Origin: Gordius sp. MW1
Taxonomy: Eukaryota; Nematomorpha; Gordioida; Gordea; Gordiidae
Length of the DNA: 64,000 nt
Assembly (NCBI GenBank): GCA_964036665.1
Contig: OZ038526.1
Coordinates: 2,480,001-2,544,000 of the forward strand
Direction of reading: 5' to 3'
The position numbers and the translations under genes are program-made. The notes under the pieces are model-generated. The model had not been told where the DNA came from and did not search any database. It saw only the letters and a program-made list of their open reading frames with translations. Shown here piece by piece: positions 1-12,394 of this stretch. Position 1 is the stretch's first letter, and each line of letters begins with the position of its first letter.

Positions 1-1994
1 CGCTCGCCTTGAGTCGAGCGTCGACTAAGCGCTTCACGTCGCGCTGTAGCCGGCGCCCGAAATCTTTGAACATAGTAGAGCCACCGCTAAGCACGATGTT
101 TTCGTATAGGGGGCGTCGAGTATCGATGGGACAGGATTGGATTACGTCGTCTAAGGTGTCGCTTATGCTGGCGCTAAAGTCGGTGCTACAAAATTCGGGG
201 TGGAAAAAAATTTCGGGGGCCAGAAAGCGCTCGTATCCCACGTCAATTTCGAAGGCGCGTTTAGTGACGTTGTTGATGCCTAGAGAAAGAGTCGGGTAAA
301 AAAATGATGTGAGGGATAATTTCTCCTTAATTCCGCCTTGCGGAAACTTAATCACAAAAACCACTAATCTCAAAGGTGTAAGTAAAAGCATTGCGAGTCG
401 AATCTAAATTTTGAGTTTTATACAAAGTCAAACTGACCTAATTTTTGTGAATGGATAGGTTTTAATAAAAATATAAAGGATGCTAAGATCCTTTTTAACC
501 AAATTTATAAAGCTATAAAATGCCCGAATACAACGAGTTTAGATAATTAGAACTACATCTTGGAGGGGCCCAGTCTTATGCAGTTTTAAAATAAACAAAT
601 GTACCTCAGGATTAGTAATTTATGATACATATTTATCCTGTAAACCTTTGTAGGTCTTGAACCAAGTTTGGGGTTCTGAGTCGTATTTATTGATTTCTCG
701 GGCTATGTCTGGGCACACGTACCCGAAGCGCTCTTTGATTGCCTTAGCCGTTTCCATAGACTGTTCCGGGGGTATACCGGGTTCGGCTCGCTCTCGGAGC
801 AATTGCTGAACGAACGAAGTGACGTCGCGACCAGCTATGGGTATGTGCTTAATGCAACTACCGATGGCGAAACCCTGAATATAAAGATACATAAACATTA
901 GTGATGCCTTTAGAGAGCGGCCCCGAAAACGTGTCAATTACATCGAAAGTCCAATAGCTATGTTGATGTTAAATAAAGATTCTTGATATAATTTAACGTT
1001 GCGTTCCTCCAATTTATGCTGTTAAAGTCGCCAGTTAAGCAAATAAAACATATCTTACAAATAATAATCAGGAACAAAACCAAACACGCTTAACTATCAG
1101 CTTAAGGTCATGGGCGTAGCCAGCATTGGAATTAGAAGGGGGCAATAATGAATTAGGGAGGGGCAAAATGAACATTTCTTGCAATTTTAGCCATGATTTT
1201 ACTAAATTTCAACAAATTTTTAAATTTAGAAAAGGACAGCCGCCCCTCCCTGCCCCCCCCACGGCTGCGCCCATGCTTAAGGTAGTTAAAAAAAACGTTA
1301 GAAACTTCTAACTAGAATATCTTATGGATAAAAATGTTTATGGTTATGTTACTTCAACGACGGGTATAACATGTGTAACGCCATCGCCGGAATCAATCAC
1401 GGTTCCCGTCATGGTGCGTTTAGCGATATTCTTAGAAGTCCAACTTGCGGCCAATGCTAGGACGGCCTGGACAGCGATGTAGAGACCGGGCACGTTGAAT
1501 GTTTCAAACATGATCTCAGCCAAGTATTCCCGATTCTCGGGCGTATTCAGTGGAGGTTCCGTCATCAAAAAGTGGTGATCTTCGGGTTCGGCTCGTAGGT
1601 GTTTGAAGATGCAACACTGCAAAAATTTTTCCATCGCGTCCCAGTCAGAAACTAAGCCCTGCCGGACGGGGTATTTGATGGAGTAGGCACCCGAAGCGGC
1701 AGCAACAGAAGCTTGGTCTCCTATGTAAAAGTCGAGGTCTTCAATACCCGCTCTAGTAGTTGAACTGATGGAGCCAGCGCTAGAACCCGTTCCAGAACTT
1801 AATGCATTTAGACCTCCTCCGGAACCTGAACCGGTTCCAGTACCTGAAGACGCTAAAGAGCCACCGGTTGAAACAGAGCCTTCGCGCAGAGCTATGGCTG
1901 ATGGAAATATGAACTGTGGTTCAGAGTTGCCTGCAAAGCCCATCTTGGTATAACCGGTTCCCACATCTATCACACAAGCTGGCATCCTGGCCAT
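1..1994 (-). CDS. Arp3: Actin-related protein 3 (Arp2/3 complex subunit), 3' end missing
   Basis: Arp3 is the ATP-binding actin-like subunit that, with Arp2, templates branched actin filaments in the cytoplasm. Three exons are visible: 1353-1994 (start codon 1992-1994), 646-874, and 1-279, which runs off the window. Introns 875-1352 and 280-645 have GT/AG ends in phases 0 and 1. Together they give about 383 residues; the family's usual length is near 418, so roughly the last 80 are outside. Seen in exon 1: nucleotide-binding loop [11 protein letters not shown], then [21 protein letters not shown], then the second phosphate loop DSGDGVTH. Exon 2 holds [17 protein letters not shown], and exon 3 has VGYERF and [13 protein letters not shown]. 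Odd: residues about 38-82 are a Gly/Ser-rich stretch roughly 30 residues longer than the human or fly loop before the conserved EDLDFYIGD. Exons are much richer in G+C than the introns; intron 1 holds a hAT MITE. Identity is secure; the insert's role is unknown. Confidence 0.95.
1109..1275. mobile_element. hAT-type MITE (CATGGGCGTAGCC family) in Arp3 intron 1
   Basis: The terminal inverted repeats read CATGGGCGTAGCCAGC and the near-complement GGCTGCGCCCATG. The element is flanked by a perfect 8-bp duplication, CTTAAGGT (1101-1108 and 1276-1283), the target-site length of hAT transposons. It has no coding capacity. It is the reference copy for a family with 17 members in this window. Confidence 0.9.
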
Positions 1995-2949
1995 TGTCTA
2001 TAGAGTATGTGATGTGGCACAAATGATAAACTAGTCTTTCCTTCAAATTTCTTAAAAATATAGATAACTATTTAATAACAATCAATTACATTCAAAAATT
2101 TAAAATTTTTTTAAAGGGTAGGGAAATTAGTTTCCTGTGGATAGACCCATGTGACCCAAAGTATAGATTTCACATTTTCCCTACTTATTTAAGCTATCCA
2201 ACTTGTTAATAAAATATTTGCATCACATTGAAATTAAATAATCAAGGAAAGATTACAGATATAGTTCATAATAAATTTTAACGAATAATATAAATTTATA
2301 ATTTATCGAGTAATGTTATACATTATATATTTAAAAACAATTCAATAAAATGAGAAGACATAACTAATTGCCAAACAATGTTAGCAAATCCAAGATCTTT
2401 GTAGTAACAACAAAATTACTTAATTTTAAATATGTCTCATTATAACAAATTTAACCTAAGCAAAAATGTTATCATATAAGAAAACACACACTTAATAAAT
2501 CTACATAGCATATACAAGTCTTAATTCAAAAAATGTGTTTTAATATTTGGGTGCGCAGCGTTAAACTTACATTCTAAAGCACGCCTTCTATAATGATTCA
2601 CAAATGCAGTTACGATGAATGAATGCATAACCAAATGTTTAATATTCTTACTCTAATGGTAGCTAGAAAACATGTTTAATGGAAGAAATACCTAGGATAT
2701 AATATTCTATACATATATACTAAAAATTAAAGGTGTTCGTGCAAAGTGACATTATAAGATGTACTTTCACACATATAAAGATATTTTTAACGATATATTA
2801 AAGCCATTAACATTATTGTCTACCCGATTAAATAAAATTCAAGAATAAATATTAACTGATAAGTAATAAATTAAACTCACAAGATATCATATACGATATG
2901 GTAATATCACAAAAATCTTTGTGCATTAATTGTCTATAACTTGCTTATG
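1995..2949. other. AT-rich intergenic DNA upstream of Arp3
   Basis: It holds the Arp3 upstream region (the start codon is at 1994 on the minus strand). No clear TATA or other promoter element stands out, and I see no open frame or repeat with defined ends. Confidence 0.4.
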
Positions 2950-2951
2950 GC

Positions 2952-3174
2952 AAGGGGCGTGGGGGCGTAGTTGGTATAGGCTTTGTCTTTAAACAAGAGC
3001 TCGAAGGTTCAAATCCAGCTTTCAGCGCTGTGTTTCAAAAAAGATGTAAATATATCACATTGTCAACATGGCTGCCAGGCCTGTGCCGAGCGTCACCCCT
3101 CATTCAAATTTCTTAAGAAGCTGACCACTTTAGTGAAACAAACAGCAATTGGAAATTTTTTTTTTGGGGGGGGG
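2952..3174 (+). repeat. tRNA-derived SINE, copy 1
   Basis: A tRNA-like head (GGGGGCGTAGTTGG as a box-A-like segment, GGTTCAAATCC at 3006-3016 as box B) is followed by a body with ACATTGTCAACATGG and AAGCTGACCAC. It ends in a T-run and a G-run. A tRNA gene is unlikely because the acceptor stem does not pair. Confidence 0.65.
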
Positions 3175-3375
3175 GCGTGTGGGCGAAGTTGGCATGGGCT
3201 TTGGCTTTGACAAGAGCTCGCGGGTTCAAATCTCGCTAGCACTTTGTATCAAAATGATTTAAAATATATCACATCGTCAACACGGATGTCATGCATGGAT
3301 AGCCGAGCGTCACCCCCCATCCAAATATTAAAGAAGCTGACCACCTTAGTGTGACAAACAGCTATTGGATATAAG
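3175..3375 (+). repeat. tRNA-derived SINE, copy 2 (tandem)
   Basis: This is a second, diverged copy in the same orientation. Box B GGTTCAAATCT (3223-3233) lies 217 nt after that of copy 1, and the same body order follows (CACATCGTCAACACGG, AAGCTGACCACC). Confidence 0.65.
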
Positions 3376-5422
3376 TTATATGTCTTCCCTGTACAAGTCT
3401 TTGATTTGTAATAAAATTTCGAATTAGGAATACTCAAAATACTTTGCGGAGTGGCGTTGTCTTTTAAATTTAACAATCCTGTAAACAGGAGAAGGTACGT
3501 AAAACTTTAAAAGGCTTTTATAGTTTAATATATAAATTGAAGAAGATTAGTCACATGCCAGGCTATATCAGAACTCAACTCATATTTTCTTTGTATATGA
3601 AAGTCTTGTCCCAAGCCTAGAGGTAGCTGAAAATGTTTGCCGTTTGGAACCATCCTTTGATTGTGATGACAGAAAAATAATTCAAATATTTGCTTTGTTA
3701 TGTGAAAACGTAATTAAAACCTTCCATTTATAAAAAATGTTTGATAATAATATAAATTAAAAAAAACTAATCTAATATATTATATTATATTCTCGAAATG
3801 TTTGCAAATGTGAGTTAGACCCGCAAACGATTATAAATTGTATTCAGCCATAAGAATGCCGAGTCTTGTTTAATTAAACAAGGTGTGATATGTTTCAATG
3901 GCGAAGATCGCTAATTTCTTAAAAAATAACCCTATTTACCAAAGGTGCCCGAACACGAGCCGACTATAAGAATCAAAATTATTAACTCATGTAGACTTTG
4001 TATTTGTTGTTTATCCGCCTCTCGGATATATTGCTGTTGTAAGTAAAGTCAGGCTTAAGAAGCAGGCCACGAAGAGCTCAGTCCTTAGAATTTGTAAGCT
4101 TAAAAATCTATAAGTGACATCAGTAAAATCTTCACAAAAATTGCCATAATGTCAACTAAAAACTTTAACGATTTTAATGGTTAATGCGCCAAAATCTTTA
4201 TTCAACTAATAACTTAAGAACTCACGCAATTTGCTTTAAACTTTTAAACCATTATTAATTTTAAAATCGACAAATTTAAAGCTTTTACCTATGTGTAAAT
4301 TTATCTTTTACTAATGTTAATAAAAAGTTGTATTAATTGCAATTTGTTATTTATATGTTTAATACAAGATATTAACCACTTTAAAGAAGTAGCCAAAAAT
4401 TTCTTTCAATTGCAATCATATTATTTTGGAAATTATACCTTTCCAAACCTTGATCAGGAGCTCATTGCCGGAGGAAAAGCTGCCACCTACAAATATTGAT
4501 TTATTAATATTTGCTCTATCTATATTCCATAAAAGTAATGGTGATGATTACACAAGGGTAGAAAAAAACATTTAAAGATTGTCGTTTTGTGTAACTAACG
4601 GTGATGCCTAAATATGAAATGAAGTAAAAACACTATTCTTAATCTGCGTAGAAACAAATATGAGCCAAAATATTTCAAAGTTAAATTAAATGAATCTAAA
4701 TCAAAATCGGTAGTGAGGATTAAGCATCGTTGTGTTAAAACATTTTCATGAAAATTAAAAATTGAGGTTTACTTAGGAATGCATTATAATATAACTAAAA
4801 TGAAGACATGGACTAATTACACAGGTCTACAAAAAAAAAGATAAAAACTGGTAATCGTAGAAAAAAACTAAATACATATTATTTTTTAGGGCAAAATTCT
4901 CTATCAGAATTATTGGTCGGATTCACAAAGTCAATATTTGTAGAGCTGTGTTATTTGTAAATGATTGTAGTTTGTGATAAATATTATCAGTGATTTGTTT
5001 GCGATTGTATTTATCATTTACTGTTTTAGGGTTTTAAAGAACATAAAATAGTATGTTAAGCATTTTAAGAAGTTAATCAAAAAGACTAAATAGGTAAGAA
5101 GCAGATTAAATGTCCTCCTTTTTGCACTATTATATAAAGTTGTGTTTAATTTAATTAAAAACTACTCCTATTTTAAACATTGTGGTCACATTTTTGTGAG
5201 ATGGTTCTGAAAGTTTCTTTTAAATTGTATATAATGAGGTATGGCTCGAAGTGTTTCGAATATTTTAATACATTATGACAATCAATTATTTTACTGTTTC
5301 TGCTTCTTTTTGTACTTTTGGGGTTTCCAGTTATAAGGGTTTATTCAATTGACAATAGTTATATATTAATAAATTTCTATAACTCTGTATATTTTTTCAC
5401 ATGAAGGATCACCAATCGCTAT
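3376..5422. other. AT-rich DNA with no recognised gene
   Basis: There are no open frames with recognisable protein similarity. No transposon ends were found before the hAT element at 5423. Confidence 0.4.
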
Positions 5423-5909
5423 TAGTGTTGTGAAGGGCGCGCTAGAAGGCGCGCCCTCCGGTCTGTTGAGGTGGTCTTGTAGTCTTATTGAAAAGAGCTA
5501 CACCCACAATGTTAGTCTACTTTTCTTGGGAATACTTTCAGTGTGGGTGTGTTACAAACAGACCTTTAGTGATAATTTTTTCATAGAAACCCTAATGGAC
5601 CATTAGATATATGCTTAGGGGGTGGCTAGTTGTTATTGTCATCAAGTAAATACTACAAAGTACCCCCTCACCCTCATGCCTTAATGTGATGGTTTAGAAA
5701 ATAAGGCACATGTGGCTGTTTTAAGGAAACAAGAGCGGCCCCGTACTAATTTTATCTACAATTTAGGACCATGGGGAGGGAATTAGTAAAAAAGAGACCT
5801 TACACTAGGGAATGCGTCTTAAGATGACCTTTATAATAGTGTGGGTACTTCAGTCTGTTTACTCCTTTTAAAGCGCTAATCTAAAATGACGCGCCTTAAC
5901 ACATCACTA
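5423..5909. mobile_element. Non-autonomous hAT element
   Basis: The ends are TAGTGTTGTGAAGGGCGCG and its imperfect complement CGCGCCTTAACACATCACTA. The flanks form an 8-bp duplication with one mismatch (ATCGCTAT at 5415-5422, CTCGCTAT at 5910-5917). No transposase frame is present. Confidence 0.7.
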
Positions 5910-7431
5910 CTCGCTATCTACTTATGGCTTTATAAGTATAGTTTTGTATGTTAAATTTAGAATGAAAACAGATTAAGAGATTACTCTACCTGCTTTCAGG
6001 CCTTCACTATCTGAATTATGCTTCCACACAATGATTGTTTTATGTGTGTACTAATGAATACATGCTGTTCTACATGACATATTTGGTTCCAATTTTTAAC
6101 AATTAGTGATGAAAGTATCGTATCCGGAGATACGAAGATGAAGATATCTTCCCACCTCATCTTATTCAAAAGTTAAGAGTTCAACACGCGGTACAATTCT
6201 TTTGATCTTACACATTGTACACTCATAGCGTAGACCATTATTCTTTTACATTTAATTCCTAATACGCGTATGTTACCCCCCCCCCCCCCCCGACGCGCTT
6301 ATACGTTTGTGTTATTTATTTCTCCCCATATATGATTGTTTATCAACATGAATACGTATGAGTGATTTGTAGTAAGGAGATTGATACATTAATATAATTT
6401 TTCTTGTAATAAAATAGATTGACGAAATGTAGAGCGGTAAAGTTATCTTTATTTAGTGGCTTTAAGCCCGGCCATTCCCCAAATCACCCAATTTATTCTG
6501 TAGATTAATCTAAATTAAATGCTTTAGGATCGCCCCTTTCAATTCCCCCAATTAATTCCTAATAATCCTTCCTTCAAAATTCGCAAATCATATTCCTTTT
6601 CTCAGGAATTCGATAGAAAGCTTCAGTGCTTCAAAACATCAATAACTTTTGTGGCATCCATCATACAAAGACACGGACAATCGTAAGATTTAAGAGAGGA
6701 GGGCCAAAGTGTGTATTATTATTAAGAAAGAATAAAATGGTAATTTTTAAAAATTAAAATAATAAATATTAAAATATATAAAATGTATCGAAGGAGCTGA
6801 TGCCTCCCCCCCCCCATTAGCGGCTTTGACGCAAGAAGAAAAAATATTCGAATCAATTACTATATTGCTCAATTTTTCTACAGCTGACTAAAAGTCTTCA
6901 TTTTCAGAAATTTAAATGTATAAAAGCCTATATTGTATAAGTAACTGATGTTTATATAGATAAATTAAGATTGAAAATTTATTTTGAGTATAGATATGGT
7001 AAAATTTAAGTTAATTGTAATTATATATAGAATTATGAATACATGGTTAAAAAGTGTATGTCTGGATATCATTTTTTTCATATATTCTAAAATAAATACC
7101 ACAGAGTTTTTTTGACATCCTAAACTTTGATAAAATTAATCTTGCCTTAAAAATTTATTGGCAGGACATCGAATATTATCCTTATGAATTTTATGCTATA
7201 GATCCTAGTAGTTATATTAAGGTTTTTAATCTGTTTATAGATAAATGGTTATTTTCATCAAATAATACATTATTTTTTAATAAAGAAATTATCTTAACAA
7301 AATTGGTTAGGTACAATACATCTTTTAACATTTGCAAGCTAAAATTAACAGTAATCTAGTGTAATATACTTCAAACTTTATAAGGCTATTCTAAAAATGG
7401 AATAATACTGAAAAAATCATTGGGCTTTAGG
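5910..7431. other. AT-rich intergenic DNA
   Basis: It contains a 14-base C tract near 6280 and a 10-base C tract near 6810, but no gene or complete repeat that I can support. Confidence 0.35.
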
Positions 7432-7595
7432 CATGGGCGTAGCCAAGGGGGGGGCAAGGAGGGGCGGCCGCTCCTTCTAATTCAAAAATTTGTTAAGATT
7501 TATTACAATTATAGCTAAAATTTTAAAAAAAAATTATTTTGTCCCTTCCTAAATTATTATTGCCCCGTATAATCCCAATGGTGGCTACGCCCATG
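7432..7595. mobile_element. hAT-type MITE (CATGGGCGTAGCC family)
   Basis: Inverted ends CATGGGCGTAGCC and GGCTACGCCCATG. The flanks GCTTTAGG and GCCTTAAG match at 6 of 8 positions, a decayed target-site duplication. It lies about 550 bp upstream of the RpS24 start. Confidence 0.8.
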
Positions 7596-8150
7596 GCCTT
7601 AAGGCTTTCAAATAAAATTACAAGAATGTCTGTGGAAGGTCTGATAGCATATTAAAAAAGAAGCATCATTATTCCTTCTATTTGCATATATACGCATAAG
7701 AATTTAGCTAAGTTGGAGTTTTAAATGTAGTATTAGTACTTATATCTAATCTAAGGCTTCTTATTTCAATGCCAACAAATAGGCAAGAGATATATTGTTG
7801 CGATGTAAGTAGGATTAAATTTAATTAGATTATATGCCAGTGGTATTTTTAGCGGCTTATAGGTCTAGGTAGTTTTATAGTTATATAAATGTATTTGACA
7901 GAATACTACAACAAAATTTTATCATAAAAAATAGAAAAAGAATTTTGTCGCCTATGGATTTACCATAAATATCTTGTGAGCCTATTGTAAAAATTTTACT
8001 TATCCTTATATTTGCACATGGCTAAACAAATTATCAATTTTGAAATGAAGCTGTGACAGCATATGTAATATTTTTGCAAATTATTTAATTTTAATTTAAT
8101 TCAACCGTGATACATTCATAAGTGAATTTGTTCGTATATCCTACAACATC

Positions 8151-8787
8151 ATGGTAATGCACACATGCTTTCTACTGATATATTTAATTTATTAATTAGA
8201 TATAATTTTAATTGTTATTAATTGCTATGCATTTTTTTATAAGTATTAGTTGAAAAATGCTATATGTTATAAATAGACTCAGACAACCGCTACAATTCGG
8301 ACAAGGAAATTTATGACAAATCGTTTGTTAGCTAGGAAGCAAATGGTTAATTTAAATAACTATCTTGTAATTAGTTATAGATAGTAGATATATTGCATCC
8401 TGGAAGGCCTACTTTATCAAGGAAAGAAACCCGAGAGCAACTTGCTAAAATGTACAAAGTTCCTGAAGATCAAATATTTGTTTTTGGTCTTAGATCTGAG
8501 TTTGGTGGTGGAAAGACCACCGGTATGGCTTTAATCTACGAAACTTTAGACGCTGCCAAAAAATTTGAACCAAAATATCGTTTGCAAAGGGTTTGTCTAT
8601 AGAAAGAAATAATTTATATTATATTATAGCAAGGCTTATATGAAAAGCCAAAATCTGGTAGAAAACAAAGAAAGGAAAGGAAAAATAGGCAGAAGAAGGT
8701 CAGAGGCACTGCTAAAGCCAAAGTTGGTGCTGCAGCTGCTAAAAAAGTATACTATAATAGACCTTTGTATAAATTTATTTTTAGTAA
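8151..8787 (+). CDS. RpS24: 40S ribosomal protein S24 (eS24)
   Basis: This is a small-subunit ribosomal protein of the cytoplasmic 40S particle. The exon model is 8151-8153 (ATG), 8277-8345, 8381-8590, 8630-8746, and the stop codon at 8785-8787. It gives 133 residues, against about 131 in the fly. Conserved blocks are [57 protein letters not shown] and KQRKERKNR...[12 protein letters not shown]. Three introns are 35, 39 and 38 nt long with GT/AG ends and keep the frame. The first intron is 123 nt, and a second in-frame acceptor 6 nt downstream (exon from 8283) is possible. The ATG-only first exon is inferred from an ATG|GT at 8151 preceded by a pyrimidine-led CCTAC, so it is the least certain part. 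The last intron is also inferred: without it the frame reads on for about 40 unrelated residues. Codons are AT-rich, unlike Arp3. Confidence 0.92.
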
Positions 8788-8859
8788 AAAGCCTGATACA
8801 ACTTATCTTTATGCGTGCACATTCGTTATTTGTCCAAACTGTAATTTACATTGGAACAG

Positions 8860-8865
8860 AATAAA
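8860..8865 (+). promoter_or_regulatory. Polyadenylation signal of RpS24
   Basis: An AATAAA hexamer lies 72 nt after the predicted stop codon and fits a short 3' UTR. Confidence 0.6.
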
Positions 8866-8869
8866 GTTT

Positions 8870-10735
8870 ACCTCTGAATTGTTTTTTGCACATTTTGAGT
8901 AATTAACTTTTTGTGTTCATTATTTAGAATTAAAATTAATATTTGACCTATTAATTAAACTTGTTTTGCTATTAATATAACTTGACTTTAAAGTATTTGT
9001 AAAATCTGGTGAGTCATGAAATGTTATATGCTATTTAACGTTAAGAATTAAGTCGAGTGCATTATATTATTTAAAACTCCTTTGATAGCTTCTGTATTTT
9101 TTAACAACTTTTAGTTGTGTAAAAATTAAAATCAACCATAATTTTGTGAGTTCATGGACTGTATTTTATTCTTTTATAAAAAATGTTGATACAATTAGTT
9201 TTAACCATATTATTTAAGTAAATCGTGTCTTAAATATTTATTATTTATGACCATTAAGCAATTTTTATACTACTTTTTGCCCCCATTTTTCTCAGATCTT
9301 CATAATGTTATAATAATTTTAATAGCATTAAAATCTATTGGTATAGTTTGTCAAAATTTGGGTTGTGATTCTAGTCAATTGTTAAGGTATTTATCCACAA
9401 GTTGTAATTTGATTAAAAAAAAATATTTGTTAATTAGGATGGCATATATCCAAAACATACTCTTTAAAACCTTTAACGTAAAATCTCATTTTTAAAAATT
9501 ATAGCCTTTAGGTTAAAACCTTAATTTTTATTTGAAAGTTTTTATAATTTTCCTTAATTTGTATGTTTAAAAGTTATTAAATTTACCAAAAATTGATGCT
9601 ATAAATAATAAGAGGGCTGTTGGGTATAGGGTATAAGATTCTTTTATAAAACGATAATGATATACCAAAATATAACTTATCCTTACTTTTTAAGTGGTTC
9701 AATATATTAATTCATTATTTGATGAATGTTTATTTTTTTGCTGATTTTGATAAAACAGTTAATTAATAAGTTGTATTCTAGATTTTTTATTAAGCTTTCT
9801 CGTAATTTAAAATTTATTAAATGGTTTCTATTTATAAAGTGAAAAGAGACATTTATTCCTCAAATGTTAGTAAGTTAAGACTTAATAGGAGTCATTTGGT
9901 AGAAACTCGTAATTTAATCCAATAAAAAGGAGTTACTCATGTTTTATGTTTCATATGTTAAAATCTGTATCATTAAATCCAACATTTAGAATTTTACAAT
10001 CTCCTATATCTTTCTGCAGTGTTCCTTATTGTTCAAGAAAAAATAGCTAATTTACCTTTCTCATTAGATCACAAATGATTATATAATAGAATGCATATGA
10101 CACTAAATTGCTTTAACATTACATCGTCCGGGTATCTTTATTTTTTATTTTTATAAGTTGTGTTAATGATATATTTTAAATAGTTTAGTTTATATTAGTG
10201 TTTAATTTGTTTCAATAATTTTTTCATTAGTTTTTAAAATCTTTTAATTTACCTAAATCACTATAATCGTCCTTCCCTTCTTTGTGTACATTTTAAAATA
10301 GTGGAAAATTTATACACCTATTTAGCGTTGATGAGCAGTCTATCTAGGCTATGTTCATATATCTTTTAGAAAGATGCACATTTATTAAAATGCGTTGGCG
10401 AAATACTGCCATCAAGGCCTTCAAAGTATGCAACATGCACGCGAAATGAAAAGATTACCTTGAAAGTTTAATATATAAAAAGGTATCACATGGGTAAAAT
10501 ACATTAGTAAATAAAATACTACAAAATGGTTTCTGTTGAGGAAACTACACAAAAAAAGATAAATGGTCAACCTTTGTGCTTGAAAGCTTTATCCCAAAAA
10601 ATGAACGGTCTTGTTAATTCAAACCGGAATCGGGTAATTATTTTTGATACAGTTTTCAATATTAACACATGATTTCCGTACTATAATTAGTTTCAAACTT
10701 CCGCAAATAAGTGTTGGCCTATTTTAAGGTTGTAT
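8870..10735. other. AT-rich intergenic DNA downstream of RpS24
   Basis: One long open stretch (9247-9495) has strongly biased AT composition and no recognisable similarity. I do not treat it as a gene. No repeat ends were seen. Confidence 0.35.
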
Positions 10736-11365
10736 CAGAGGTCAGATTTGTTTGAAATTTTAGGCCCGAACCCGGCCCGGTTCAATTTTTTAACCCCATT
10801 GCCCGCTTGAACTCTTCTAGGTGTCCGCCCGGGCCCGCCCGAAACATTCTGCCCTAAAGATTAAATTTGCCTGTTAGGCCCGAAATTTTGTGATCTCAAA
10901 TTCTTTCAACTACTATTAGAAAATAAGCATTAAATTAATGGCATATTGAATAAAACAAATATAGCAAGATTTTAATAGACAACTAATTTCCTGCGAATTG
11001 GGGAAGCTTCGTTAAACCAAATAAGATTTGTTAGAATGAAATTTACACTTGCATGCATTGTGTAAATTTGGGCATTATGTATAGACGGCACATGTGAATT
11101 ACGAGCAATGAAAGGGCTACATAAATATAACAATCCTTTCCATCAGGACCAGATTGCCCGGCCCGCTGCTCGACCCGGCCCGGCCCACTCTGAAATTTAC
11201 CTTTCGGGCGGGCACGTTTTACTTTTCGGGCGGGCACGCTTTGATAAGATTCGGGCATAATTAAATTATTGTAGGGCTAGGGTAGGGTGTGACTTTTTAT
11301 ATAAAATGGATTATTTTTGAAAATTTCTAGCTAGATTGAATTGCCTTACACAGCTTCACCTTTAA

Positions 11366-11608
11366 CACTTCAGAGGTCGGGTGGGGTTATAATGACCCCA
11401 AGCCGTTTAAAAATGCTGTGCAAAATAAATTCGTTTTCTATAATTATAGGCATAAAATTAAAACGACTTGATCAAATAGACAAATTAATATATTAACAAA
11501 TTTTGACAATTTTATATTATAAAATATCTAAGTTATAGCTATTAGTTTGGGGTAATTAATACCCCAAATACCATCCGTGTTAACATTTTTGACCCAACCT
11601 CTGAAGTG
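11366..11608. mobile_element. piggyBac-type MITE
   Basis: The inverted ends are CACTTCAGAGGTCGGGT and ACCCAACCTCTGAAGTG. They are flanked on both sides by TTAA (11362-11365 and 11609-11612), the target specific to piggyBac transposases. The element is 243 bp and has no coding frame. Confidence 0.75.
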
Positions 11609-11984
11609 TTAACCAAACCACACTTATAGTAATATGAAAGATGCATATTTTTTATCCCTCCCGGTCCCGTGGGCTCAACACAACACAATTTGATTGATTC
11701 GAAATGTTATTTAAAATTCTATTTTTTAGTGTGCTTTTTTAAGGGCCGGGCATTTATCTGATTTTGATCTCTGTCTGTACCCTTTATTTAACCCTTGTTG
11801 AGAGTATCGCATTTTTAATGAATTTGTTGAATATTTACTTTACTATTACTTTTACGTCCTTTCCTTTTTTTATTGCTAACTAACGAACGCATGTGCTGTG
11901 CGTGCATGTGCGTGCACATGCAGTCTAGGCAAACATCCAACTCTCTGAAAAACGTTTTCATATTCATTTTCGTTCTACTAAATT

Positions 11985-12127
11985 TAATCGCTTGGCTATT
12001 ATCGACAAGTGCGCCTAGCGAAAGAAGCTTTTCTATTGCAGAAAGATTAATAGAAGAAAGACGAACTCGACTATCTCCTGAAATTGTCGATGATTTGTTA
12101 TTCTTACATAATTACTATAAAAAATGA
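11985..12127 (+). pseudogene. hAT transposase C-terminal dimerisation domain (remnant)
   Basis: The translated block WLLSTSAPSERSFSIAERLI, then RRTRLSPEIVDDLLFLHNYY and a stop, matches the hATC signature (P-S-S-A-P-S-E-R-x-F-S, R-x-x-L-x-P, L-x-F-L-x-x-N). This domain mediates transposase dimerisation. The catalytic core is not recognisable upstream, so this is the tail of a dead transposase belonging to the surrounding element. Confidence 0.8.
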
Positions 12128-12394
12128 AATAGATGTTTTTATATATATATACTCACTGAAATAATTTGGATGAAATAAAAAATTCGGGCTTAATGGACAC
12201 ACGTTATATTTCGGGCGGGCAGCTCTTGCGCTTCGGGGCGGGCATTTCGGGCAGCTCTTGCGCTTCGGGCCTGGCCGGGCGGACACTGAGAAGGGTTCGG
12301 GCGAGCCGGGCGGGCAATTTAATCATAAAATCAAACAGGGCCGGGTTCGGGCAAAAAAATTTAAACAAATCTGACCTCTGCTTTCCATTAACGT

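Larger units (their letters stand above)
10736..12380 (+). mobile_element. Degenerate hAT transposon with CCCGGCC-rich ends
   Basis: The left end CAGAGGTCAGATTTGTTT followed by GGCCCGAACCCGGCCC is mirrored at the right by GGGCCGGGTTCGGGC and AAACAAATCTGACCTCTG, so the inverted ends exceed 40 bp. Flanking duplication is not clear (about 4 of 8 match). Inside are a hATC coding remnant (about 11985-12127), a nested piggyBac-type MITE (11366-11608), and sub-terminal blocks of CGGGCGGGCA-type repeats. Confidence 0.7.

Noticed and set aside
9..299. Open frame on the plus strand over the left end
   Set aside because: It is the antisense of Arp3 exon 3; the minus-strand translation matches Arp3 throughout.
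3175..3250. Possible tRNA gene with GGTTCAAATCT
   Set aside because: Acceptor and anticodon stems do not pair properly and a diverged tandem copy is adjacent; treated as a SINE.
9247..9495. 82-codon plus-strand frame downstream of RpS24
   Set aside because: Composition is like the surrounding AT-rich DNA and there is no recognisable domain.
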